38,521 nt of DNA, taken from contig BQJI01000004.1 of assembly GCA_021604625.1 (NCBI GenBank), positions 1 to 38,521 on the forward strand, in the 5' to 3' direction. The position numbers and the translations under genes were made by a program. Every line of letters begins with the position of its first letter. Within the stretch, counting starts at the first letter, position 1. Below are positions 14,737 through 25,353 of the stretch, one piece after another. Under the pieces are notes generated by a model. The model did no database searches. It had not been told where the DNA came from and saw nothing but the letters and a program-made list of their open reading frames with translations. This DNA is from Hyphobacterium sp. (GTDB taxonomy: Bacteria > Pseudomonadota > Alphaproteobacteria > Caulobacterales > Maricaulaceae).

Positions 14737-17016
14737 CTATTCCCCTATTTCGGCTTCTGCTGATAAATCATAAGCGGCCAGCGCGGCCAGCGTGACGATT
14801 TCGGTGACGGTTGCGCCGAGACGCGCGATCTGCACCGGCTTTTCAAATCCAAGCAGCATCGGGCCGAGAACGGTTGCGCCAGCGCCTGCACCCATCAGGC
14901 GCGTTGCAATCGACGCCGAGTGAATGGCCGGCATGACCAATACATTTGCGGCGCGTGTCAGTCTCGAAAACGGGTAGACGACCCGGTGGGCCGGATCGAG
15001 AGCCGTATCGGCCGCCAATTCACCCTCATATTCAAAATCTACGCCGCGTTCGTCCAGAATTCGCACGGCCGCTTGTAGCTTGTCTGATCGTTGGCCTGCA
15101 GGGTTGCCGAATGTGGAATAGGACAAAAACGCCACCCGCGGATCAAAACCGAACCGGCGCGCTGCGGTCGCTGCTTCACATGCAATGTCCGCCAGTGCCT
15201 GCGAGTCCGGAAATTCGGTCACATTGGTGTCGGCAATAAACAGTGTGCGATTTTTGGCCAGAACAATCGACATGCCGATGACGCGTTCGCCTTTGGCCGG
15301 ATCAAGAACGCGGGAGACATCATTCAGGGCGGCGTCGTAATTCCGGGTCACGCCGGTCACCATGCCGTCGGCATCGCCCAGCTTGACCATACAGGCCGAG
15401 AAGACGTTGCGATCATTATTGACGAGGCGTTGCACGTCCCGTTTCAAATATCCTTCACGCTGCAATCTTTCATACAGGAAAGACGCGAAATCAGCATTGC
15501 GTTCGGACAGGCGGGCATTGACGATCTTGAGGCAATCTTCAGGGACGCCGACGAGGCGCATATTGGCGCGGGTCTGTTCTTCGCGACCCACCAGAATGGC
15601 TTCGCCCAGTTCCTGGGTCTGGAACGCATAGGCGGCGCGAATAACGGATGGCTCCTCACCTTCCGCAAAAACGATCCGACGCCCCTTGCCCGCAACGGCC
15701 CCCTGAATACGCTGTAACAGGGCCGCGGTTGGATCCAGGCGTCGCGCGAGCGTGGCCTTGTAGATCTTCATGTCCTCTATGGGTCGCCGTGCAACGCCGG
15801 TATCCATCGCAGCCTGTGCCACATAAGGCGGCACATAGGAGATCAAACGCGGATCAAACGGCGATGGAATAATGTAATCGCGTCCGAAAACGGGTCGCTG
15901 ACCGTGATAGGCGGATGCGACCTCATCGGGCACGTCTTCCTTCGCCAGATTTGCCAACGCAGTCGCGCAAGCAATTTTCATTTCCTCGTTGATTGTGCGC
16001 GCCCTTACATCGAGCGCGCCGCGGAAAATGTAGGGAAAGCCCAGCACATTATTGACCTGATTTGGATAGTCTGATCGCCCGGTCGCCATAATGGCGTCCT
16101 TGCGGACTTTGCGCACGATTTCGGGGCGGATTTCCGGTTCCGGGTTGGCCATCGCAAAAATGATCGGATCCTTGGCCATGGATTTGACCATTTCCTCGTT
16201 AATTGCGCCGGCAACGGATAGCCCAAGAAAGCAGTCTGCACCCTTCATGGCCTCTGCTAGCGTCCGGGCTCTGGTCGGTGCTGCATGGGCAGCTTTCCAT
16301 TGATTCATACCGTCTTCGCGGCCCTGATAGATCGGGCCTTTGGAATCGCACAGAATGCAGTTTTTGGCATTCACGCCCATGGCTTTCAGAAGTTCGAGCA
16401 CGGCAATGCCGGCTGCGCCCGCGCCGTTGACGACGACTTTCAGTCTGGAGATGTCGCGTTTGGTGATTTCGCAGGCATTGATGATGCCGGCTGCCGCAAT
16501 AATGGCAGTCCCGTGCTGGTCGTCATGGAAGACGGGAACGTCCAGCCGTTCGCGAAGTTTCTGCTCGATGATGAAGCATTCCGGTCCTTTGATATCTTCC
16601 AGATTGATCCCGCCAAATGTTTCACCGAAACGCGCGACGCATTCGACGAATTGATCCGGATCGGTTTCATCAACCTCGATATCCATGCCATCGATATCGG
16701 AAAACCGTTTGAACAGAACCGCCTTGCCTTCCATGACCGGTTTTGATGCCAAAGGGCCCAGATTTCCCAATCCCAGAATGGCAGTGCCATTGGATATGAT
16801 TGCAACCAGGTTTCCCTTCGACGTGTATTCGTAAGCCTTGTCAGGGTCGGCTGCGATGGCTTTGACAGGCGCGGCGACGCCCGGCGAATAGGCCAGCGAC
16901 AAATCACGCTGGGTGGCCATGGGTTTGGTTGGCTGCAATGCCAGTTTTCCGGGAGTCGGCTGGCTATGAAATCTCAGCGCATCTTCATCGGCCACGGGGC
17001 TGGTGCGATCAGACAT
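14737..17016 (-). CDS. maeB: NADP-dependent malic enzyme with phosphotransacetylase-like domain
   Basis: MaeB decarboxylates malate to pyruvate, producing NADPH. The 759-residue product has the long form: N-terminal malic domain (residues ~20-160, including [17 protein letters not shown] and [21 protein letters not shown]), an NAD(P)-binding domain with [20 protein letters not shown] (around 195-214) and MANPEPEI, and a C-terminal phosphate acetyl/butyryltransferase-like domain (about 430-755, with [21 protein letters not shown] and [14 protein letters not shown]). In this class the C-terminal domain is thought to be regulatory (acetyl-CoA sensing) rather than a working acetyltransferase. ATG 17016 begins [12 protein letters not shown]. 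It is convergent with the AmpG-like gene and divergent from mutS. Confidence 0.95.
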   Translation of the reverse strand: MSDRTSPVADEDALRFHSQPTPGKLALQPTKPMATQRDLSLAYSPGVAAPVKAIAADPDKAYEYTSKGNLVAIISNGTAILGLGNLGPLASKPVMEGKAVLFKRFSDIDGMDIEVDETDPDQFVECVARFGETFGGINLEDIKGPECFIIEQKLRERLDVPVFHDDQHGTAIIAAAGIINACEITKRDISRLKVVVNGAGAAGIAVLELLKAMGVNAKNCILCDSKGPIYQGREDGMNQWKAAHAAPTRARTLAEAMKGADCFLGLSVAGAINEEMVKSMAKDPIIFAMANPEPEIRPEIVRKVRKDAIMATGRSDYPNQVNNVLGFPYIFRGALDVRARTINEEMKIACATALANLAKEDVPDEVASAYHGQRPVFGRDYIIPSPFDPRLISYVPPYVAQAAMDTGVARRPIEDMKIYKATLARRLDPTAALLQRIQGAVAGKGRRIVFAEGEEPSVIRAAYAFQTQELGEAILVGREEQTRANMRLVGVPEDCLKIVNARLSERNADFASFLYERLQREGYLKRDVQRLVNNDRNVFSACMVKLGDADGMVTGVTRNYDAALNDVSRVLDPAKGERVIGMSIVLAKNRTLFIADTNVTEFPDSQALADIACEAATAARRFGFDPRVAFLSYSTFGNPAGQRSDKLQAAVRILDERGVDFEYEGELAADTALDPAHRVVYPFSRLTRAANVLVMPAIHSASIATRLMGAGAGATVLGPMLLGFEKPVQIARLGATVTEIVTLAALAAYDLSAEAEIGE

Positions 17017-17079
17017 GTCGGGTTTCCTGAACGGGTAGCGGGAATAGCTGCATCAAGCCTAACGTTGCTCGCGGATGAC

Positions 17080-17100
17080 GCAAGCGCCAAGGCCGCTTGC
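17080..17100. repeat. Small inverted repeat between maeB and mutS
   Basis: GCAAGCG (17080-17086) and CGCTTGC (17094-17100) form a perfect 7-bp stem with a 7-base loop in the divergent maeB/mutS region, 36 bases before the chosen mutS start. No T-run follows on either strand. It may be a protein site or an RNA hairpin; no partner is apparent. Confidence 0.25.
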
Positions 17101-17135
17101 AGCGACGACGATTCCCGGTCAATTTCCCCGTCCTC

Positions 17136-19814
17136 ATGATCCAGCCAAGCCTCTCCGACAGACAGTTTCCAAGCGCCGAGGGCGCAACGCCGATGATGGC
17201 GCAATTCCTCGCCCTGCGTGAAGAAACCCCAGACGATGCCTTGTTGTTCTACCGTATGGGGGATTTCTATGAGCTGTTTTTTGATGACGCCAAGCGCGCC
17301 GCCGAGGCTCTGGATATTGCCCTCACGCAGCGGGGACAACATCAGGGTGAGCCCATTCCCATGTGCGGCGTGCCGGCGGCCACTGCCGAGGCCTATCTGG
17401 CACGCCTGATCAAAGCGGGCTTTCGCGTCGCCGTCGGCGAGCAGATGGAAGACCCGGCTTCGGCGAAAGCCCGGGGTGCGAAAACGGTTGCGCGCGGATT
17501 GGCCCGCATTGTCACGCCCGGCACACTCACCGAAGATTCGCTTCTGGATGCCCGTACAGCGAACCGTATTGCGGCCTGGGCCACTACACCCGCAGGCGAT
17601 GCGGCTTTGGCCTGGGCCGATGTATCAACCGGAGAATTTGCGGTTTGTGTATTGTCTGAAAGCCAGACCAGCGCCGAGATCGCCGCGCTCAATCCAGCGG
17701 AATTATTGGTGTTGGAAGAGCGTTATCTGGACGCAGGGCATTTTGTTTCGTCTGACCGGATTACGCCATTACCGCGAACCAAATACGACAAAAAATCTGC
17801 AATGCGAAGGCTGAAGGAGCGATTTTCGGTTGATTCTCTGGAGGCGTTTGGCGTGTTTTCTGGCGCAGAGATTTCAGCGTTAGGCGCGTTGCTGGGCTAT
17901 CTGGAATTGGCGCAAGCAGGAAGCCCGGCGAAACTGTCTGCTCCGAAACAAATCAAGCCCGGCGGTGCTTTGCTGATTGACCCCGCAACGCGCGCCAGCC
18001 TTGAAATTGACCGGACGCTGGCTGGGCAACGGCAAGGGTCGTTGCTTGAGGCAATCGACCTTACAGCTACAGCGCCCGGCGCAAGACTGCTTTCTGCAAG
18101 GCTCAACCGTCCGTCAACAATCGCATCTGACATCAACCAGCGACTCGACCTTCTCACTCATTTCACGGAATCGCCGACTGCAGGGAAGGTTCGCGAACGC
18201 CTCAAAGCGGCCGGTGACCCCGAGCGAGCGCTTTCACGCCTTGTTTTGTCTCGTGGCGGACCGCGCGATCTGGCTGCTTTGCGTCAATCGCTGAATGAAG
18301 CCCAGGTGCTGTCCGCCATTCTTGCGCCGGCACCCGGTGTGGAAATGCCGGAGCGATTGCGCAGTCTGATTGCCGAGCTGGATGTCAGTCAATTTGCCGA
18401 CCTTCAAACCCTGATGTCGGATCTGACGCGCGCACTGGTCGAATCGCCCGGACTGTTTGCGCGAGACGGAGGCTTTATCGCACCGGGCTGGATTGCGCCG
18501 CTGGATGAAGCACGAACCCTGCGCGATGATTCCAGAAAACTGATTGCCGAGTTGCAAAAAACCTATGCCGATAAATCTGGCGTCACCAACCTGAAAATCA
18601 AGCATAATAATGTCTTGGGCTATTTCATCGAGGTCAGTGCCAAACAGGCCGACGCTCTGATGGAGCGCGGCGATTTCATTCATCGCCAGACCATGGCGAA
18701 TGCGGTGCGCTTCACCACGACGGAACTGGCTGACATTGAATCAAAAATCGCAGGTGCCGCCGACAGGGCGCTGGCGCTGGAGCTGGAAGCGTTTGCAGGA
18801 TTCAGAGAGCGTGTTGAGCACAATGCCGAGATTATTCGCCGTCTTGCACGCGCACTTGCGGAAATTGATGTCGCGACCGCCAATGCCGAGCTGGCGCGCC
18901 GGCAAAACTGGGTGCGGCCGGAACTTACGAACGATGCGGCCTTCAGCATAAAGAGTGGACGACACCCGGTTGTCGAGGCTGCATTGAAACGCGGCGGAGA
19001 GGCCGGGTTCACACCAAATGATTGCCAGATGGCGGGCGATGGAAAGACCGCGTCCCGTCTGTTGCTGGTCACCGGACCTAACATGGCCGGTAAGTCGACC
19101 TATCTCCGGCAGAATGCGTTGATGATCATACTGGCGCAGTCGGGGCTTTATGTTCCGGCTGCTTCGGCGCGCATCGGCATTGCGGATCGTCTTTTTTCCC
19201 GCGTGGGTGCGGCAGATGACCTGGCGCGCGGGCGCTCGACCTTTATGAATGAAATGGTGGAGACGGCGGCTATTCTCAATCAGGCGACCGTCAACAGCTT
19301 TGTTATTCTCGATGAAGTCGGACGTGGAACGTCGACATTCGACGGGCTGTCTATCGCCTGGGCTGCCGCTGAACATCTTCATGAGATCAATGCCTGCCGC
19401 GCGCTATTTGCGACGCATTACCATGAAATGACGCGGTTGGCGGAAGAGCTTTCCGCTGCTGGAAATCTCAGCCTCAAGGCGAGAGAATGGAAAGGGGAGC
19501 TGGTCTTCCTGCATCAGGTCGGAGAAGGCCCTGCCGACAAATCCTACGGCATTGAGGTTGCGAGACGAGCGGGCGTACCCAATGCAGCGATTGTCCGCGC
19601 AAAAACCATACTTGCACGACTGGAAAGCGAAGATGCACCGTCATCTGCCCTCGCGGAATTACCGCTGTTTTCCGCAATTCCGGTTACCGAGCCCGGCAAG
19701 CCGTCTCGCGCAATTGAACGGCTCAGGCATATGGATCCGGACAATCTAAGTCCGAAAGAAGCGCTGGAGTGTTTGTACGCGCTCAAACTTTTGGCGGACG
19801 AAGACAGTGAGTGA
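17136..19814 (+). CDS. mutS: DNA mismatch repair protein MutS
   Basis: MutS recognises base mismatches and short loops and starts methyl-independent or MutL-dependent repair. The 892-residue product contains the mismatch-binding domain I (from ATPMMAQFLALREE, with the Phe-x-Glu motif in MGDFYELFFDDA), connector, core and clamp domains, and the C-terminal ABC ATPase. That ATPase shows Walker A GPNMAGKST (from residue ~647), signature-region STFMNEMVETAAIL, Walker B VILDEVGRGTSTFDG and the helix-turn-helix tail. ATG 17136 is chosen because it gives the usual N-terminal extension; ATG 17193/17196 (MMAQFL) are alternatives, and a TTG at 17097 is in frame. No strong ribosome site is seen. The TGA overlaps the glnD GTG start, so the two are coupled. 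Confidence 0.96.
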   Translation: MIQPSLSDRQFPSAEGATPMMAQFLALREETPDDALLFYRMGDFYELFFDDAKRAAEALDIALTQRGQHQGEPIPMCGVPAATAEAYLARLIKAGFRVAVGEQMEDPASAKARGAKTVARGLARIVTPGTLTEDSLLDARTANRIAAWATTPAGDAALAWADVSTGEFAVCVLSESQTSAEIAALNPAELLVLEERYLDAGHFVSSDRITPLPRTKYDKKSAMRRLKERFSVDSLEAFGVFSGAEISALGALLGYLELAQAGSPAKLSAPKQIKPGGALLIDPATRASLEIDRTLAGQRQGSLLEAIDLTATAPGARLLSARLNRPSTIASDINQRLDLLTHFTESPTAGKVRERLKAAGDPERALSRLVLSRGGPRDLAALRQSLNEAQVLSAILAPAPGVEMPERLRSLIAELDVSQFADLQTLMSDLTRALVESPGLFARDGGFIAPGWIAPLDEARTLRDDSRKLIAELQKTYADKSGVTNLKIKHNNVLGYFIEVSAKQADALMERGDFIHRQTMANAVRFTTTELADIESKIAGAADRALALELEAFAGFRERVEHNAEIIRRLARALAEIDVATANAELARRQNWVRPELTNDAAFSIKSGRHPVVEAALKRGGEAGFTPNDCQMAGDGKTASRLLLVTGPNMAGKSTYLRQNALMIILAQSGLYVPAASARIGIADRLFSRVGAADDLARGRSTFMNEMVETAAILNQATVNSFVILDEVGRGTSTFDGLSIAWAAAEHLHEINACRALFATHYHEMTRLAEELSAAGNLSLKAREWKGELVFLHQVGEGPADKSYGIEVARRAGVPNAAIVRAKTILARLESEDAPSSALAELPLFSAIPVTEPGKPSRAIERLRHMDPDNLSPKEALECLYALKLLADEDSE

Positions 19815-22660
19815 CGCTGAAAGCGGCGCGCGCTAATGTCATCGAAATGCTGAACTCGGCTCTTCCCGCGTCCCTCGACGGACTAAAGTTACGCGCACAA
19901 ATGGCGGAGGCTCTGGGTGAGGGTGGCTGGCAGGATTCGTCCCGCCGATTGGCCGCCATTTCCAAAATCAAGGCTTCGATTGAAGCCGGTCGCACTGCTG
20001 CATTCCAGAAACTGGATGGCGCAAGTGGCGGATTGGAGGCTGCGCGCTTTCTATCAGGCGTCATGAATGGTGTTCTGGTGGCGGTTTATGATTCTCTTGC
20101 CAGTGATGCCGGCGCGGCAGCGGATGGCATTTCATTGCTGGCAATCGGGGGCTTTGGCGCCGGCGAGTTGGCGCCCAGCTCCGACATCGACATTCTGTTT
20201 TTGAAACCCGATCAGGCAAGCGACCCTCAAACCGCATTTCTTGAACAGGTGATTTATGTTTTGTGGGATTCAGGCCTGGATATTGGTGGTGGTGCCGTCC
20301 GAACTATCAATGAAACACTTGAGATCGCTCAGGTAAATGTAGGTGAACGGACCTCGCTATTGTCGCTGCGGCATCTGGCAGGCGATCCCGGCCCCAGCGA
20401 GCGTCTCCGACAGGCTTTGCGGGATGAAGCGGATTCCACGGGCGAGTCTTTCGTCGAGGCCAAGCTCGCCGAACGCGATAATCGTATCTCGAAAACGGGC
20501 AAGTCCCGGTATACGGTTGAGCCAAATCTTAAAGAGTCGAAAGGCGGCTTGCGCGACCTGCAACTCCTGCGCTGGCTGGCGCAATTTCTCTATGGTGCAG
20601 ACGCTTTCGAGCGCTGGGTGTCCTCCGGACTTCTGACCGTATCCGACGTCGAGAAATACCTGCATGCGTGGGATTTTTTCTGGACCATAAGGTTTCACAT
20701 CCACGATATTGTGGATGGCAAGGACGACCGCCTCACTTTTGATATTCAGCCCGAGATTGCGGCGCGCATGGGATTTGATGATGCTCAGGCCGAGAGTGCC
20801 GTCGAGCGGTTCATGCGCCGTTATTTTCTGACGGCCATGGATGTCGGCGGATTGACCCGGTTGGTCTGTGCGAAACTGGAATCGGACCACCGGAAGTCAC
20901 GACCACGTGGCCTTGCGCGGTTTCTTCCAGAACAGGACGCACTCGGTGAACCGGTGGATCCGGCATTCAAACTTATTGATGGGCGTCTCGATTTCGTCGA
21001 TCCAGCGAGCGTTGACACGGACCCGGTATTGCTGATGCGTCTGTTCTGGGCGGCGTCGGCCATGGGCACGGATTTACACCCCGATGCCATTGCGGTGATC
21101 GGGCAGAATATCCGGCGGATTGATGACGAATTCAGAACTGATCCGCGTGCTGTGAGGGTGTTCTTTTCGATTTTGCTGGATTCGGCTGCACCGCATCTTG
21201 TTTTGCGTCTTATGACAGAATCGGGATTACTGGGACAGTTCGTGCCCGAATTCGGGGCTATAGTCGCGCGTACGCAATTCAACATGTATCATCGCTATAC
21301 GGTCGATGAACACACCTTGCACCTCATTGGATTGCTGCGAGAAATTGAAACCGGCGATCTTGTTGACGACCACCCTATCGCATCGCGCATTGTTCACGAT
21401 ATCAAGAACCGGCGCGCGCTACACCTTGCGGCCCTGCTGCACGACACCGGTAAGGGGCGCGGCGATCAATGCGTAGAAGGTGCGCTTCAGGCGAGATCAG
21501 CCTGTTCTCGGCTCGGATTACCTAAAGCCGAGATCGAGTTGATTGCCTGGTTGGTACGATCGCACCTTTTGATGAGTGATACCGCACAGCGTCGGGACAT
21601 TGGCGATCCCAGAACTGTGATCGAATTTGCGCGCGAGGTGGGGTCGGTCGAGCGATTGAATTTGCTCACATTGCTCACCGTCATAGACATTCGAGCGGTC
21701 GGCCCAGGCATCTGGAATGGTTGGAAAGGTCAGCTCCTCAGGGATTTGTATGCCGCGACACGAAATGTGCTGGATGACAATTCATCGGGCGATGGCGACG
21801 CTGAAATCCGTAATTTGCTGCGCGGGCAAGCGAATGAAGCCCGCGCTGCATTTAATCAAAAATTACAGCGGGTTGACGCCGAGTTTGGGCAAGCATGGAC
21901 AGCAGAGCTGGATGATTCCTACTGGCTATCATTCTCGGAGTCTGACCGTTTACGGCATGCGGCCTTTGTCCGGGCCGCGCGAGATCGCGGAGATCTTGTC
22001 GCCGCTGCCGCCCGAATCGATAAACGCCGGGCCGCCACCGAGGTCATGCTGATCGCGCCCGACCGCAACAGATTGTTTGCTGACATTGTTGGCGTATTGG
22101 CGAGTTTGGGGGCCAATGTGGTCGGCGCACAGGTTTCAACCACCGCCTCGGGTGACGCCTTTGATGTGTTCTATGTGCAGGACGCATCCGGTCAGCCTTA
22201 TGGTTTTGATCGGGAGCGCGCGCGTGATGTTCTGGCCGAACGTGTTCGCCGTGCGGCATCAGGTACAAAATCCCGCAATACGTCTCGCCCCGCCCGACGA
22301 CTGACGCGAAGAGCGGCCGCGTTCACCGTCATCCCGGCTGTCTCTGTCGATCAGACGGCGGCCGAAACGGCGACGTTGATTGAAGCTTCCGGGCGTGACC
22401 GGCCGGGATTGCTGGCGGATTTGTCGACGGTGCTGGCCGAAGCGGGGCTGGAATTACAATCGGCACGTATTGATGGCTATGGCGAACGGGCGACAGATGT
22501 TTTCTACGTTCTTAAAAATGGCAAAAAACTGACAGATGAAGCTGATATTGCAGCCGTCAAATCAGCTTTGCTTGCCGTTCTGGCCGAAGAAGAGGCCCGC
22601 ATAGAAGAGAATGCCAGAACGAGAGGGTTGGCGCGCGCTCGTGCCAGTGCCGGTCGTTGA
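19811..22660 (+). CDS. glnD: Bifunctional [protein-PII] uridylyltransferase/uridylyl-removing enzyme
   Basis: GlnD senses glutamine and attaches UMP to, or removes it from, PII proteins, controlling nitrogen assimilation. The 949-residue product has all family parts. The nucleotidyltransferase motif GGFGAGELAPSSDIDILF has Asp125 and Asp127 as metal ligands. A PII-UMPase HD domain includes LLHDTGKGRGDQ with His544-Asp545. Two C-terminal ACT domains (~745-800 and ~855-930) each begin with a D-R-P/N-type turn (APDRNRLFADI; GRDRPGLLADL). GTG 19811 is used as start because it overlaps the mutS stop (GTGA) and begins the protein at the expected length. The next gene, murJ, begins 2 bases after its stop. 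Confidence 0.95.
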   Translation: MTLKAARANVIEMLNSALPASLDGLKLRAQMAEALGEGGWQDSSRRLAAISKIKASIEAGRTAAFQKLDGASGGLEAARFLSGVMNGVLVAVYDSLASDAGAAADGISLLAIGGFGAGELAPSSDIDILFLKPDQASDPQTAFLEQVIYVLWDSGLDIGGGAVRTINETLEIAQVNVGERTSLLSLRHLAGDPGPSERLRQALRDEADSTGESFVEAKLAERDNRISKTGKSRYTVEPNLKESKGGLRDLQLLRWLAQFLYGADAFERWVSSGLLTVSDVEKYLHAWDFFWTIRFHIHDIVDGKDDRLTFDIQPEIAARMGFDDAQAESAVERFMRRYFLTAMDVGGLTRLVCAKLESDHRKSRPRGLARFLPEQDALGEPVDPAFKLIDGRLDFVDPASVDTDPVLLMRLFWAASAMGTDLHPDAIAVIGQNIRRIDDEFRTDPRAVRVFFSILLDSAAPHLVLRLMTESGLLGQFVPEFGAIVARTQFNMYHRYTVDEHTLHLIGLLREIETGDLVDDHPIASRIVHDIKNRRALHLAALLHDTGKGRGDQCVEGALQARSACSRLGLPKAEIELIAWLVRSHLLMSDTAQRRDIGDPRTVIEFAREVGSVERLNLLTLLTVIDIRAVGPGIWNGWKGQLLRDLYAATRNVLDDNSSGDGDAEIRNLLRGQANEARAAFNQKLQRVDAEFGQAWTAELDDSYWLSFSESDRLRHAAFVRAARDRGDLVAAAARIDKRRAATEVMLIAPDRNRLFADIVGVLASLGANVVGAQVSTTASGDAFDVFYVQDASGQPYGFDRERARDVLAERVRRAASGTKSRNTSRPARRLTRRAAAFTVIPAVSVDQTAAETATLIEASGRDRPGLLADLSTVLAEAGLELQSARIDGYGERATDVFYVLKNGKKLTDEADIAAVKSALLAVLAEEEARIEENARTRGLARARASAGR

Positions 22661-22661
22661 T

Positions 22662-24224
22662 ATGAAGCTTCTGCGATCGACTTTCGTCATTGGCGGTTTT
22701 ACCGCGGTCAGCCGGGTGCTGGGATTTGTGCGTGAAATGCTGCTGGCAGCAGCGCTTGGGGCGGGCCCTGTTGCCGAAGCTTTTGTCGTTGCTTTCAGGT
22801 TTCCAAATCTGTTCCGGCGGTTTTTCGCAGAAGGGGCGTTCAATTCTGCTTATATCCCGCTTTATTCGCGGGCCCTGGAAGGCGATGGCGAAAACGAAGC
22901 CCGGGAATTTGCGCGGGATACATTGTCTGTCCTGATCGTGGTGCTCGCCGGGTTGACGGTGTTGGCGCAGATTTTCATGCCGATGATCATCCGTCTGATC
23001 GCGCCCGGATTTGTTGATGATCCCGGATTGTTCGGCATGGCGGTGTTGTTTACCCAGATTACCATGCCTTACCTGCTTCTGGTTTCGCTGACTGCGATGA
23101 TGGGCGGGACCCTCAATGCCCATGACCGGTTTGCCGTCTCCGCTGCTGCGCCAATTCTGCTCAATATCGTTATGATCAGTGTTCTATTGCTGGCACCGCC
23201 GGGCGCTGAAACCACGGGTCTGTGGATCACCATTGCCGTGCCGGTGTCGGGAGTGTTGCAAGCTGCGATGCTGTTTTGGGGATGTCGGCGATCCGGCATT
23301 CGCCTAGGGCTGCGACTACCGCGCCTGACCCCGAAAGTCCGGCGGCTGATTGCGCTCGGTGTGCCGGGGGCCATCGCCGGAGGCGTTACCCAGATCAATA
23401 TTGTGATCAGCCAGATGATCGCCACTTTGCAGGATGGCGCAGTGGCGCTGCTCTATTATGCAGATCGACTGTATCAATTACCGCTGGGCGTGATTGGCAT
23501 TGCCATGGGCGTTGCACTGCTGCCGGCCCTGTCAAAGCGATTGCGGGCTGGCGATTCCGATGGTGCAGACAGCACGATGAACCGGGCGATCGAGATTTCG
23601 ATGGCGCTGACACTGCCCGCGACCGCCGCGTTGATCGCCATGCCGGGCCTGTTGGTGGAAGGTCTGTTCCAGCGAGGTGCTTTTACAGCGGAAAATGCTG
23701 AAGCGACACGACTGGCGGTACAGGCTTTCGCTGTCGGATTACCGGCCTTCGTATTGATCAAGGTTTTTTCGCCGGGATTTTTTGCCCGCGAAGATACGGC
23801 AACACCGATGAAATTTGCAGCGGTTTCAATGATATTGAACATCGCCATTGGCGCGGCAGCTTTTTTCTGCGTTCGGGACTTTGCGCCGGACCGCGGTCAC
23901 GTTGCACTGGCCGCCGCAACTTCATTTGCGGGCTGGGTCAATGCGATATTGTTGGCTGTTTTCCTGAAACGGCGCGGCGGATTGAATCTGGACAAGCGTC
24001 TGATGCGCGCCTTGCCGCGGCTGGCTCTGGCAACCGCACTGGCCGGCGGTGGCATGGCCGTCATTGCAAATTATTCTAGCGAACTGACGTCATGGGCGTT
24101 CGAATCGCGCCTGGTCACCGCCATTCTGGCGTCTATGGCAGGGCTGACGCTCTATGCCTTGCTGGCCCTGATAACCGGCGGCGTGCGGATTTCAGAGTTG
24201 CGTCTTGCTTTCACGCGTGGCTAA
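22662..24224 (+). CDS. murJ: Lipid II flippase MurJ
   Basis: MurJ flips lipid II across the inner membrane for peptidoglycan synthesis. The 520-residue MOP-superfamily membrane protein has about 14 transmembrane helices and begins MKLLRSTFVIGGFTAVSRVLGFVREML, carrying the conserved arginines Arg18 and Arg24 that line the cavity. Other family features are FRFPNLFRRFFAEGAFNSAYIPL and LYYADRLYQLPLGVIGIAMGVALLP (about residues 260-290). The start is ATG 22662, one base after the glnD stop; an upstream in-frame ATG (22611) lies within glnD and would add a non-membrane leader. The glnD-murJ-trpS order is common in Alphaproteobacteria. Confidence 0.95.
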   Translation: MKLLRSTFVIGGFTAVSRVLGFVREMLLAAALGAGPVAEAFVVAFRFPNLFRRFFAEGAFNSAYIPLYSRALEGDGENEAREFARDTLSVLIVVLAGLTVLAQIFMPMIIRLIAPGFVDDPGLFGMAVLFTQITMPYLLLVSLTAMMGGTLNAHDRFAVSAAAPILLNIVMISVLLLAPPGAETTGLWITIAVPVSGVLQAAMLFWGCRRSGIRLGLRLPRLTPKVRRLIALGVPGAIAGGVTQINIVISQMIATLQDGAVALLYYADRLYQLPLGVIGIAMGVALLPALSKRLRAGDSDGADSTMNRAIEISMALTLPATAALIAMPGLLVEGLFQRGAFTAENAEATRLAVQAFAVGLPAFVLIKVFSPGFFAREDTATPMKFAAVSMILNIAIGAAAFFCVRDFAPDRGHVALAAATSFAGWVNAILLAVFLKRRGGLNLDKRLMRALPRLALATALAGGGMAVIANYSSELTSWAFESRLVTAILASMAGLTLYALLALITGGVRISELRLAFTRG

Positions 24225-24263
24225 ACGCCATTCTTTCCCTGCCTGAAGCCATTGAGTGACGCC

Positions 24264-25292
24264 ATGACCGACGCCCCGACCTATTCCGGCCCCGAACGTA
24301 TCCTGTCCGGCATGCAGCCGACCGGAAATCTCCATCTGGGAAACTATCTGGGCGCATTGGTAAATTGGGTGAAACTGCAGGACCGCGGCGCCGAGTGCTT
24401 TTATTGTGCCGTCGATATGCATGCCATCACAATGCCGAACGATCCCGGAGCTCTGCCCGGCGCGGTGCGGTCTGTCGCTGCTGCTTATATGGCGGGGGGG
24501 GTGGACCCGAAGCGGTCGTCGATTTTTGCGCAAAGCGCCGTGCCGGCTCATGCGGAGCTGGCGTGGATATTACAATGCGTTGCCCGGCTTGGCTGGATGG
24601 AGCGCATGACCCAGTTCAAGGACAAGACGGGCTCTGACCGCGAACGCGCCAGTGTCGGCATCTTCACCTATCCGGTTTTGATGGCGGCGGATATTCTTGT
24701 GTACAAGGCCACCCATGTGCCGGTGGGCCAGGACCAGAAACAACATCTTGAACTTACACGCGATATCGCAGCGCGTTTCATGCGCGATTATGATTGTGCC
24801 GGTTTCTGGCCCATGCCGGACCCGATTATTGAAGGCGCGGGGACACGGATCATGTCGCTGAAAGACGGATCGAAAAAAATGTCGAAATCCGATCCTTCAG
24901 ATTTGTCGCGCATCAACCTGACCGATGATGCCGACACAATTGTGCGCAAGATCAAGAAGGCGAAAACTGACCCTGAACCGCTGCCAGACAGTGTTGAGGG
25001 CCTTAAAGGGCGTCCAGAGGCGGACAATCTGGTGGGTATTTTTGCCGCGCTGAATGGAGCGACCAAAGAAGCCGTTATCGCAGAATTTGGCGGGCAGGGT
25101 TTTGGCGCTTTCAAGCCTGCTCTGGCCGATCTGGCCGTCGCCAAGCTGGCGCCGGTCGTCGATGAGTATAATCGCTTGATGGGTGATCCGACGGATATTG
25201 ATCGCATTTTGCAGGCTGGTGCCGAACGGGCCCGCGAGGTCGCAGCGCCGGTGCTGGCCGAAGCGAAGCGAATGGCCGGTTTCTGGGGTTAA
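24264..25292 (+). CDS. trpS: Tryptophan--tRNA ligase
   Basis: TrpS charges tRNA-Trp. The 342-residue class I synthetase shows the HIGH-type motif as HLGN (residues 24-27) in [18 protein letters not shown]. The tryptophan-pocket region follows, including [12 protein letters not shown] and [13 protein letters not shown], and the KMSKS motif lies at residues 205-209 ([11 protein letters not shown]). The length fits bacterial TrpS (~330-350). ATG 24264 is preferred; a TTG at 24252 would add four residues (the sequence ahead of it has no better ribosome site). It ends the mutS-glnD-murJ-trpS series, 39 bases after murJ. Confidence 0.96.
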   Translation: MTDAPTYSGPERILSGMQPTGNLHLGNYLGALVNWVKLQDRGAECFYCAVDMHAITMPNDPGALPGAVRSVAAAYMAGGVDPKRSSIFAQSAVPAHAELAWILQCVARLGWMERMTQFKDKTGSDRERASVGIFTYPVLMAADILVYKATHVPVGQDQKQHLELTRDIAARFMRDYDCAGFWPMPDPIIEGAGTRIMSLKDGSKKMSKSDPSDLSRINLTDDADTIVRKIKKAKTDPEPLPDSVEGLKGRPEADNLVGIFAALNGATKEAVIAEFGGQGFGAFKPALADLAVAKLAPVVDEYNRLMGDPTDIDRILQAGAERAREVAAPVLAEAKRMAGFWG

Positions 25293-25353
25293 ATCGTCAC
25301 ATGGCCATTGCCAGCTTTCACGCCTAGCAAGGATGAAACACGGAGATGATGCC

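Noticed and set aside
15091..15717. 208-codon plus-strand frame opposite maeB
   Set aside because: It runs antisense to the conserved phosphotransacetylase-like domain of maeB and shows no domain.
22557..23123. 188-codon minus-strand frame opposite murJ
   Set aside because: His/Gln/Arg-rich translation typical of an antisense frame, no start signal, and murJ is clear on the plus strand.
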